Source of the DNA: Pseudozyma flocculosa PF-1
Taxonomy: Eukaryota > Basidiomycota > Ustilaginomycetes > Ustilaginales > Ustilaginaceae
DNA length: 64,000 nucleotides
Direction of reading: 5' to 3'
Assembly: GCF_000417875.1 (NCBI RefSeq)
Contig: NW_006920870.1
Location: 1,180,727 to 1,244,726 of the forward strand
A program made the position numbers and the translations under genes. The notes below the pieces were generated by a model. It did not search any database. It worked only from the letters and a program-made list of their open reading frames with translations, and had not been told where the DNA came from. This document shows positions 19,973 through 29,563 of this stretch, in pieces (positions within the stretch are counted from its first letter, which is position 1; each line of letters starts with the position of its first letter).

Positions 19973-21869
19973 TCAGTCCGAGCGCGACGGTCCAAGGCGG
20001 AGAGCGCCCTTGAGCTTGTTGAAAAAGGGAAAGGCCATGTCGCGGTGGAAGCGGATCGTCTCGTGCCACATCTCGGGCACGTCGGCCTCGAGGAAGGCGC
20101 GATCCCGGTCCTCGTCGAGCTGCGGCTCGTAGCAGAACTGCTCCCGCTTGACCTTTTGCGTCGACCGCGAGCCCGCCGGCGGGTCAAAGAGCGCCTCAAA
20201 CTCCTCCAGCGTAAACACCAGAGCTGCGCAGAGAGACGACCCGGGAGGCGAGAGGATTCGAGGTATGATCGCAGTCAGCTTGACAGTTCGAGCTCGAGCA
20301 TTCGCCCCTCGCTTTGCACAGCACGCTCGGCACACTCACAGTGGTACGCGTCGTTGGCAAACAGCATCTTGAAGCGCTTGTACTTTTCCTTTGCGTCGTA
20401 CGTCTCGACACCCGTGACGACGAGCCCTGTGAGGTCCTCGTACAGCCGCCGGATGGCCTTTTCGTCCTCGTGCTGCTGCGCAGTCAGCGCCAGCTCCGTC
20501 GCCGCCCTGCCTTTGCCCGCCGCCTGCGACGACGACGTAGAGGCCGACGAGCCCAGGTGCGCCTTTTCCAGCAGCGCCTTGGACGTCGCGATCTCCTCCT
20601 CCAGCTTGGCCTTGTACTTGTTGACTGCAGCGGCGAAGCGGTGGAAAGGTCAGCCCCGTACCGCGCGAAAGACGAGGGAGGAAGGTTGCCCACGCGGCGG
20701 ACGGCCACTCACCGTCGTCCTCGAGCTTCCTCTGCACCTTGGCCGCCTCGGCCATTTCCTTGCGGTGCCGCTTCTCGAGCTCCTCGACCTGCGGAGCGTT
20801 CGACGTCGATGCCACGCTCGGCGTTCGCATGCCTACGATGCTCATGCTGCGGTCCGCAGCACCTCCTCCGTTGGCCTCGGCCTCTCTGGCCCTCCGCTCG
20901 GCCGCCTCGGCGCGAGCCTTGAGCGAGTTGATGAGGTCCTTGTCATCTGGAGGGTCGTGCATACATAGAAAAGGTCAACGACGAGCGCGGATGTTGAGCG
21001 TCGCATCGGACGGGCCGCCAGGCGCACTCACGCTTGTGCCTGGTCTCGGCCGCCTTCCTCAGCGCCTCGAGCGTCTCTTCGGCCTTGGTGTTCCGGAGCT
21101 GCCGCAGCTCGTCGAGCTGGTTCTGGATCTCGTCGCGCTCCTCGGTCATCCTCTGCAGCTTGTCCTCGAGCGCCCGCTCCCTCTTTGACGCCATCTTGGC
21201 CAGCTTCTTTTCCATCCAGCTGTCAAACTCCTTGCGCTCCAGCAGCATGGCGTCTGTGCCCGCTGCCGCATCGTCCTCGTCGCCGTATCCGTCCTCGGTA
21301 GTCTCCGCGGCGGCGGCACGGCTGCGCGATTTGGTAGACGGTGCCGCCGTCGCTGCCTTGCCGTTGCTCGACGCGGTGCGGCCTCGTCCGCTCGACTTTG
21401 CACCCGTCCTGACCGCTCGGAGAGTGTCGTCTTGGTCGTCTGCCACACTCTCATCTTCGCCGTTGGCCGTGTCGGCGATGGATGCATTGTCCTCCATTTC
21501 CTCGTCGTCGCCCTGCTCGTCATCGTCGTCCTCGAGCTGTTCGACCCGTCTGGATTTCGAGGCCGTCTTCCGTGCGCCCACCGCGGAGCCCTTGGAATTG
21601 CTCTGGGCCTTCTTGGTCGTCTTTGCCGGCTTGGCAGTCGTGGCGGCGCCCCTTCGAGACTTGGAGGCGCGGAAGCTGTCCTCGTCTCCCCGGTCCGACG
21701 CCGATGCTGCATCTTGGTCGTCGTCTTGGTCGTCTTGGTCGTAGCGGCTAAGTGCGCTGAAGGAGCGCGGCGCGACGTTTTCCTTGTCGCGCGCCCGTTT
21801 GCGCGAGGTCGTCATCGAGGCCGACACGTCGTGGCTCGTCGAAGCGCGTGTGGATCGAGAGGCTGGCAT
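19973..21869 (-). CDS. CSM1: Monopolin subunit Csm1/Pcs1, kinetochore coiled-coil protein
   Basis: Monopolin clamps microtubule-attachment sites: it co-orients sister kinetochores in yeast meiosis I and, as fission yeast Pcs1, prevents merotelic attachment. Four exons are inferred: 21032-21869, 20713-20946, 20340-20624 and 19973-20223. Introns of 85, 88 and 116 nt all have GTGAGT donors and CAG acceptors, all phase 1, giving 535 residues. The N-terminal ~210 residues are disordered, with basic clusters and acidic Asp/Glu tracts. A long coiled coil spans about 220-390 (WMEKKLAKMASKRERALEDK onward). The C-terminal globular Csm1 domain is split over exons 3 and 4: RRLYEDLTGLVVTGVETYD, then LVFTLEEFEALFDP, FCYEPQLDEDRDR and LPEMW-like VPEMWHETIRFHRDMAFPFF. 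That domain and the preceding coil are the family hallmarks. Exon joins keep the frame, which supports the model. Confidence 0.9.
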
Positions 21870-23112
21870 GCTGCTGAGGTATGCGACAGAGTGGGCCGGA
21901 TCAGGCCAAGTCGCGGATGGCTAGAGTCGTCGAGGTTGAGAAGGAAGGCGAAGCCGGTTGGGCACGGTCTGAAGCTGAGGAGTGCGGCGTCGTTCGAGAG
22001 GGTGCGTGGAAGTGATGGTGCGGCGTGGATGCAGCTCGATGCAGAAGTCAGGATCAGGATACAGCGGTGGTAGGGCAGGGTTACGATGGTGTTGCTTGGT
22101 CGTCGGGTCGGATCGGTGCGGTGCGGTGCGGTGCGGTGCGGTGCAGCCTGGCCTGGCCCCGGCTGTTGTGCGAGTCAAACACCAAGCCCAGAGGGCCTAG
22201 CCTGCCAAGGCCGCGGCGCGCCCCATGTTGGCACCCAAAAAGTCGCGCGCGCAGAGACCAACACGCCTCGGCTCACCCGTCTGCCCAGCTGGTCTGTCTG
22301 GCCTGGCCTGGCCTCGCCGCGCCCGAGCCTCGAGTCTCGAGCCTCGAGCGAGAAGCTGTCGCGTCTCCCTGCCCCCCTCGCTCTCTATCTCTCTCTCTCC
22401 ATCCCTAGATGTCGCACCGCACGTCTTCAGCTGCTCCGTCTCCTCTTCCGCCCTTGCTCTTGCTCCTGCCCTGACCCTTGCCCCCCTCCCTGCCCAGGCT
22501 CATCTGCTCTGCATTCCGGGGAAGCGGGCCTTGAGCACGTGACGCAAACACCATCCCATCCTCGAACTCCTCTTCAGGTGGTAGTTAGCATCAGGTGTGT
22601 TGTCGACGAGCCATCGACCATCTCGGCGGTCCGGGACCGCAGGCTCGCTGTCCCCGGATCAGGCAGCACACGTAGTTCGCAATGCCGATACCAAGACTTG
22701 GCTGGCGCGGATCGAACAGGTAGGCGTATGCCACGAGCACCGGAGGGTCGCCGTCTAGCCCCGCACCATGGCAATACGCTGAGGAACGCTGCGGCGCCGT
22801 GATGGGCGGCGCAGGCATGGCCGCCCGACACTTGTCGCCCCTTGCCGCACCTGCTCATCCTGCGCCCCAATTCGCCACGACCCGGACAGAACCAACCACG
22901 ATATGGAGTTACGGATACGTTCGAGAGAACCGTCGGGTGGGATATCAAGGCCGAGACGTGCATGCAATGCTGAGTACGGAAACATGGGGGGCGAAAGAGA
23001 GGTGAGGAGGCGAGGGGCAAGACCAGGGGGGGATGACGGAAAGGCTCGCCGATGCCGTGTGGCCACGCGCGCAGGCCTACGACCAGCGACCTTTTCTTCC
23101 CCTCGTCGAAGC
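21870..23112. other. Intergenic: Csm1 promoter and Ras 3' flank
   Basis: These 1.24 kb contain a pentanucleotide (GGTGC)6 run at 22115-22144 and CCTGG repeats near 22300, but no convincing gene. Open frames on both strands overlap and lack motifs. Confidence 0.5.
22115..22144. repeat. Pentanucleotide microsatellite (GGTGC)6
   Basis: Six perfect GGTGC units about 250 bp upstream of the Csm1 start, in its probable promoter. Confidence 0.9.
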
Positions 23113-24136
23113 TCAGAGGACGACGCAGCCCTTGCAGCAGCCGCCTTCGTGCTTGCCCTCCTCGGTCTGGAAGCGCTCCATGCCGTTGGCGCCGCCCGCC
23201 GCTCCCGTCGCGCCCGGTCGGCCGATGGTCTGCTCCTTGTTGTACCGGCGGATCTCGCGCACCAGGTTGCTGAACGCCTCGTCGACATTGATCCGCTGCT
23301 TGGCCGACGTCTCGATAAAGCGGCAGCCAAAGTGCTTGGCCAGCTCCCGGCCCTCGTGGCTGCCGACTTGCCTCTCGTACTCGAGGTCGCACTTGTTGGC
23401 CACAACGATCACCGGGAAGTAGTCCTTGTCCTTGACGCGCAGAATCTGCTGGTGGAACGTCGAGATCTCGTCAAACGAGTTGCGGCTCGTTATGCTGTAG
23501 ACGAGCAGGAAACCCTCGCCCGTCCGCATGTACTGCTCTCGCATCGCGCTGGCGTGGCAAGGGCAGGGTCGAGGCAGAGGAGGGGTCGAGGCGGAGGGAG
23601 GCAACAAGGGGCGTGAGTCGGAAGGGCAGACGATGGAGCGGTCGCCCGGCCGAGCATCGAGGGCGCCGCCGCCGCGACTCACCTGTACTCCTCCTGGCCT
23701 GCCGTATCGAGCACATCGAGCAACGCGACCTCCTCGTCAATCACGCACTGCTTGCGGTACGAGTCTGTGGCGAGTTGAAGCGAGATTGGACGACGACGTC
23801 AGCAGGAGTCGCCGGAATGCAAAGGATCGTAGACGTTGCGGCCCGCCCACGCACCTTCGATTGTCGGGTCGTACTCGTCAACAAAGTGGCTTTGGATGAA
23901 CTGGATCGTCAGGGCAGACTTTCCGACTCCTCCTCCACCGACGACGACCAGCTTGTACTCTCTCAGGAATTGGGCCTGCTCGGATCGGGGGTGTCGGCAT
24001 GGGACGGCAGAGCACGATGGCAGTGGCGAGGTCAGCAAGAGGTGGTTGTCCAGGAGGCCGCAGCCAGCTCGCGTACTGGTCGAGCAGGAGGTGGCATTGA
24101 CGAAGGCGGTGGCTCCCTGCAACGCACCTTGGACAT
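23113..24136 (-). CDS. RAS: Ras small GTPase
   Basis: A molecular switch that in fungi controls cAMP/PKA and MAP-kinase pathways for growth, morphogenesis and mating. Four exons are inferred: 24128-24136, 23855-23975, 23683-23764 and 23113-23548, giving 215 residues. The first coding exon is only nine bases (Met-Ser-Lys). Introns are 152, 90 and 134 nt with GTGCGT, GTGCGT and GTGAGT donors. The product has a P-loop (GGGGVGKS), an effector loop ([15 protein letters not shown]), switch II ([15 protein letters not shown], with the catalytic Gln), NKCD, and ETSAK. The hypervariable tail is Gly/Ala-rich and ends [11 protein letters not shown]. The CAAX box CVVL has Leu last, which favours geranylgeranylation. 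The two cysteines before it are likely palmitoylation sites. The N-terminus [16 protein letters not shown] matches fungal Ras rather than Rap or Rho. Which paralogue (Ras1 or Ras2) cannot be settled here. Confidence 0.96.
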
Positions 24137-24814
24137 CTTGGTATCTCTAGGGACGGTGTGCAAAGGTTGGATGCTCGAGTGCCGCTATGATGTGGGTCGC
24201 GAGGTCGATTGGAGATGGGCAAGCGCGTGATTGTCGGATCGATTCGAGATCCTTTTTTAGTGGTGCAGCGCGACTAGAGGCAGCACCGAGACGGGTCGTG
24301 GAATGTCGAGCGGAAAGCAGGGGATGCCGTGATGGCAAAGGGTCGGACACGAATTGGAGGCGAGGCCGGTGTTCGGATGTTGCGCGCCGCTACGTGGCAG
24401 AGAGCGGGAAGGGGGTATCGGAAGGAGTGCGCAGTTCTCCGGATCGGACCGGAGCTCGACGAGGACGAAGTCGAAGGAAGAACAAGGTGGGGGGGTGGGG
24501 TCGGCCAGATTACGGTGTGAGAGAGCCCGATGTTTCCGAATCTACAGCGTCTGACGGTGGGCGGGGGCAGCGAGCGGTGGCAGGGGCCAAGGGCGAGGTG
24601 AAGGGCGAAGCGAGGAGCGAGGCGGAAGTGGCGGATGACGGAGGAAGCGATGGTGGTGGTGGTGGTGGTGGGCGGTGATGGCGAGGAGAGGACCAACACT
24701 TGCAGCGCCAGAGGGGGCAGCGAGGGGAGGCGAGGCCAGGCGAGGCGAGGCCAACCTCAGGCCAGGCCAACTGCTGGCTGGCTGCGTGTGCGGGTGTGTG
24801 AGCGTGCGTGCGTG

Positions 24815-24846
<32 letters not shown>
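24815..24846. repeat. Tetranucleotide microsatellite (TGGC)8
   Basis: Eight perfect TGGC units in the Ras-apyrase interval, preceded by a GTGCGTGCGTG stretch. Confidence 0.9.
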
Positions 24847-24847
<1 letters not shown>

Positions 24848-27800
24848 ACTGGCCAGGCCGAAAGCAGCCGGGGCGAACAGCCAGGCAGGCCAGGAGGCAG
24901 CAGGGCAGGGCAGGGCAGGACGGGGCAGGGCAGGCAAAGGGCGCTCGTTGCCCCTGCCCCTACCTGCCTCTTTGCCTGCCGTCGAGCATACGCACGCACG
25001 CTCGCACCAACGCATCCAACCTCAGGAAGCTAAGGCAGGCGGGCAAGCAGAGAGAAGCAGGCGCAGAAGCAAGCCCCTTTCCCATGGCCTGCCTGCCTGC
25101 CTGCTTGCTGCTGGCTCCCCTGCAGGCGCCCGCTCAACCGCCTGCCTGCACATACATACAACAGGCTAGGCCAGGCTATTTAGCTAGGCTCTCTTGTCTT
25201 CTCTTTCTATTCGCCTCGACCTCGGCCCAAGAAAACAGCCACCCCCACCCCGAATCGGTGAAAATCATTTAGGCGCACCCTCGTAGGTCCATCCAGGGCA
25301 GCGTTTGTATTCCCCGCCGCTCGCCCTGGCTGGTTTCGTCGTGGCCAGCTCCTCGAGGCCATTGCGAGGGCGGGCCATACACCTCGAGCCGTCCAGGTAC
25401 GGGTCGAGGCTGCCACCATGTCGATCGCGATGTGGCCTCGCGTCGAGGTGTTTCCGTGCCACGGCGCTGGGACCTGGCCTGGCCGAGGCAGGCAGGGGCC
25501 GGGGCTAGCCTGCAGCCGCTGTACGCCCGTTGGGCTGCATCGAGACGACGGGCAGGCCACGCTCGAAAACCTCGCCGCACGCACGTATGCTCCAGCATCT
25601 CGTTGCGATGGACCGCCACCCGTTGCCCTCCTCGCTCAGCCAATACGAGGTCAGCGCTGTCTCGCAAAGTGCCCAGGGGAGCGGCCAGGCCAGGACCGGC
25701 CAGGCAGATTCACCCCTTCTCAGCTTGCGTGCAGATGTCGCGCTCCTGCGCACCACCTCCGCTTTCTTCTGAGCTCAGCCGTGACGATGTCGACTGGTTA
25801 TGGTGCCGCCTATCTTTGCTGCCGCTGCTGCCGCTGCTGCCGCTGCTGCGGCGGCGACGGCGCTTCCAGCTTGGCATTGATGCCCCCCCCTCGATACCGG
25901 CCACCATCGTTGCGGTCTCCCTGAGATGTTCGCCTGGCCTGCCGTACGTGCCGCTGCCAGGACCGTAGATCAGCGTGCTTGCTTGCTTTTCTTGCCACGC
26001 TCGGTGCACAAACCTCGTCCCAGTCCTGCCAGCACGCCAGCATAGCGCCCGCCTTGACCGTGTACCTGCTTCCGGGCCTGCCCACGATATACAACAGATG
26101 GACGTGACTCTGCCATCTGGCGCAGGCATGAACGGCAGCCGGAGGTTGAAGCGGCTGCAGCAGAATCTCTGAAAGAAGCAGATGCCGCTTTGGCCGACCG
26201 CAAGTGCCGTCCTTGCTGCATCTCCTGGCTCAAGCCACCTCTTCTGGCTCAGCTCGGACGCAGGGGTTATGTAGCGATTCGCTCGTCGCTGCGCCAGGCG
26301 TCGTCTCTCCGGTTCCGAGCGGCAAGCTGTGGCCACCTACCTACTACCCCACGACAGGCGAGCAATTGCGACCTCCTTCCGGTCCGGGATGTCGACAAGC
26401 CCTCTTCGACGGCAGCACATGATGGCGACCGTACAGCCCACTCTTATGAGCAGGGTCACCGTGCGCTTTGCAGGTCGGCACCACGAGCGGCGATCTCTCG
26501 ACAATGGGCGAGGAACCAGCGCTCGATCCAGTGCTGTTCGAGAGCTGCTGCGCCATTGTTGATCGCGGAGGTTGGCCTGGCTGTGCGGCGTGAGACGCTC
26601 CGTCGTCAGGTCAAGTCCGTCGCAGATATCCCGCAGCGAACGAGCGGCTAACGTTTCCGTTTGATCGGTCTTCTAGCGTCTCTACGCCGTCCGATGATGC
26701 CGAGGCGTCCGTTGAGGTTACGCATGTGTTGACGTCGACTTTGTTCTCTCTGCCTATCCTACAGACCACGTACAAGTGCCACGTCCTGGCTTGAGTCTGA
26801 ACGGCGCGAATGACTACGGGCAAAGGGGTGCACCATAGACGATGGCGCTCGGCGTCTTGGTCGAAGTGCGGGCGCCCCGCATTGTCGGATCAGCCTGGCG
26901 AGGGGCGAAGCTAGGTCGATGGCGAACGATGATCGGCCTTGCGTCTGTGAGACCACTTTCCGTACGTGCGCAACTCACTCTCTGGCCACCACGTTGGCCC
27001 AGCTGATGTCGCCGATCGCAGGGGTCGACCGAGTATGTAACCTCTACGCTCGCTCGTGGGGCAAGACGTACTTCGGGCATCATTTCTTCGACAAGCGAGA
27101 TCTGGATGGGGTGAGAGCTCTGAATGAACGCCGAGGCTAAGGGGCTGCCTTCACCGTACCACACCATCATCATCTTGGGATCGCTTCGCGATTCGATGAC
27201 GACGCTCGAGGGGCTCGGTTGCATCGCACGAGAAGCTGCTGCTGCTGCTGCAGCACCCGACTAGCGACGAAGCGGGGCGATCCTGACAAAAAACGAATCG
27301 TCCTCCCATCGCTCGTCGGAGGGGCCCCAGCCGGTCCCCATCTGTGTGCCTGATTCTCGTCCTGGCCGCCAGCCCGGGGGAAGAGAGGCCTGGCAGGGCA
27401 GGGCAGGCTGGTGCGGCGGACAAAACGTGGGAACGTGGGTTCCGGACGTCGATGTCTCCCCTTGAACTCCGCCCGGCAGCTGGACCGATTTAGGCTGTCT
27501 AGACGCCACGTCGTCGTGCCGACCAAGCGTTAGACCTGTTGATAGGAGGAGGCCGGAGCGAGCGAGCAAAGCAGAGATGCCTCCATCCCCTCGCCACGGT
27601 CTTGCGACGTCACTACTACTAGTCGTGATCAAACAAGGCAGGGCGAGTACGGGCACTGTGACGGGTCTTGCTGGTACTGCAGCCGCTGTGGGGACCATTC
27701 GGTCCGTAGAAAATCGATGGCTCGAAGTCACTTTTGACCAGGCGACACCCTCGTCGCAGAGGACCAAAGGGTTAGCCAAGTACGTACGCCACGGCTAGAA

Positions 27801-28225
27801 GTGGTAGGGGACGCCACCTGATGTCGACGTGCTGCGCCGCGACGCCGATCTGGGGTGATGGCGCTACGTGGATGGACTGCGGCTGATGGAGGCGATGATG
27901 ATGTTTGGCAGGCGTGGGGCGTGTCAACGCGCGCGCGCGCTGAATGCCGCGGGCCCACCACGTCGTGCGCTCGATTATCCGTGGACCAGGCTAGGATTGG
28001 GGGCGGGCGGAGCGGCCTGGAAGGGGCTGGATGGGATGGTGCTGGTAGCGCAGCGTGCCGTAGCCTGCCTGGGGTTGTCGCCATCGGTTGGCTCCCGGCA
28101 GGCCTGCACCTGCGACCCCCTCATCGACCCAACCTCTGGTAGCCTAGGGATCGAGATGGCGGCGGAGCGAAGATCGATGGGACGGCAGGCCTGAAAATGG
28201 CCGAGAGACCCTTCTCGCCGGCAGG

Positions 28226-28250
28226 GCGAGGCGAGGCGAGGCGAGGCGAG
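28226..28250. repeat. Pentanucleotide microsatellite (GCGAG)5
   Basis: Five perfect GCGAG units in the Ras-apyrase interval. Confidence 0.85.
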
Positions 28251-28842
28251 GCGGAAGGAGGCAGGCAAGCAAGCTAGGGCAGGCAAGCAGGGCCAAAGGC
28301 GGCCGGCCGGCCCAGCAGGCGGGCGTCGCACCACCACCGACCCGTACACCGCCATCTTCCTCGGTTTCAAATTCGCCCTAGCCTGCCTGCCTGCTCGCGG
28401 CCGGCGGTTTATTTTTAACCCTGACTGCCTTGGTAGGGCGGCTGATGAGGCGCAATGGGCGTCTGCGGATCACCGCCACGAGCCGTCAGGGGGGGAGGTT
28501 GGACCACGCGCTAACGATGCTTCGGCACTCGACTTGCCTCGCGCTGCTTGCGTCTGGGCTGTTGATGCCATCGCTGGGCGGGCGAGGGGCACAGGCAGGC
28601 TGTCATCGGTCATCTACGAGCAGCACCAACGATGAATGGGGAATGAGGACGGAGTAGGGGCCGGGTGCTGCTACGAAGATCGAGATGGGCTAGCGAACGA
28701 GTGGCGAGGCGAGCAGGGCCGTGGAAGAACGTGACGCGGTCGGCGGCCTTGCAGTGTTCCCCCTCGGCGGAAATCCGGGATGCGATTGTTTGAAACTTGA
28801 GCCTCCTCCTCTTCTGGTGGCAGCGACGCGGGCGGTCGGCGA

Positions 28843-28870
28843 GCAGGCAGGCAGGCAGGCAGGCAGGCAG
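28843..28870. repeat. Tetranucleotide microsatellite (GCAG)7
   Basis: Seven perfect GCAG units, about 700 bp before the apyrase start. Confidence 0.9.
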
Positions 28871-29218
28871 GCGGTAGTTAGGAGGATGTGTCTCTGACCT
28901 GCGCTCGAGGCGTGGCAGCCTGGTTTGGCCGCCTCTCTGCTGTCCCTCTGCTGTCCCTCTGCCGCACGCACGTTGCAGGCCGCCGCCACACTCGCTCCCG
29001 CGACGGTTGCGCCCCCACACACCCTCGGCGCTCGGTCCTCTCGTGCCCCTCGACCCGGCACTACTGCAGCCTCTGACAACCCCCTGTGTACCGCCGCTAC
29101 CACCACCATCATCCCCACATCCTCCAACCACCAACACCACCACCTATCATCACCACTTTCGTCTCCTCTTCTCGGTCGGCCGCCGGGCGCTATCCACCTC
29201 TCGCTCAACTGTCTATCT

Positions 29219-29254
29219 GTCCGTCCGTCCGTCCGTCCGTCCGTCCGTCCGTCC
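29219..29254. repeat. Tetranucleotide microsatellite (GTCC)9
   Basis: Nine perfect GTCC units about 310 bp upstream of the apyrase ATG, within its probable promoter or 5' leader. Confidence 0.9.
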
Positions 29255-29563
29255 GCCTGCTCAAAACGCCGACTTGCCGGCCCCTGCCACTTCTCCATCG
29301 CCGTTTTCATTGCACCTAGCCTGCGTCTCAGGCCTGCGCCTCGGACGAGAGCCGCGCCCGGTAGCCCTCAGCATCCCCACCGCACAGCGCTCGAGTAGCT
29401 CGGGCTCCACGACCCAATCGCCCCCCTTGCGCGCACCCTAGAGCTCCTTTTCTGACCACGGTCAACAGCACCTGGGCCTTTCGGACGATCCTCTCCATAC
29501 TCGACCTCTAGTTGCCAGTCCCATCTCCTAATCCCTGCCCAACCGCACAGTCTCATCGTCCAC

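Larger units (their letters stand above)
24137..29563. other. 5.4-kb gene-free interval with microsatellites and a lower-GC patch
   Basis: No gene can be supported in this longest interval. Its ends are the Ras and apyrase promoters. It holds tetra- and pentanucleotide repeats (24815-24846, 28226-28250, 28843-28870, 29219-29254) and many GGCAGG/CCTGGCC runs. About 25.9-27.3 kb looks less repetitive and lower in GC. Short minus-strand open blocks with plausible splice sites occur there, but I cannot chain them into a recognisable protein. A decayed gene, a non-coding transcript or plain spacer all fit. Confidence 0.45.

Noticed and set aside
25797..25860. CTGCCGCTGCTG-type run as a CRISPR or satellite array
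   Set aside because: It is a short imperfect triplet repeat without spacers, in a eukaryotic genome.
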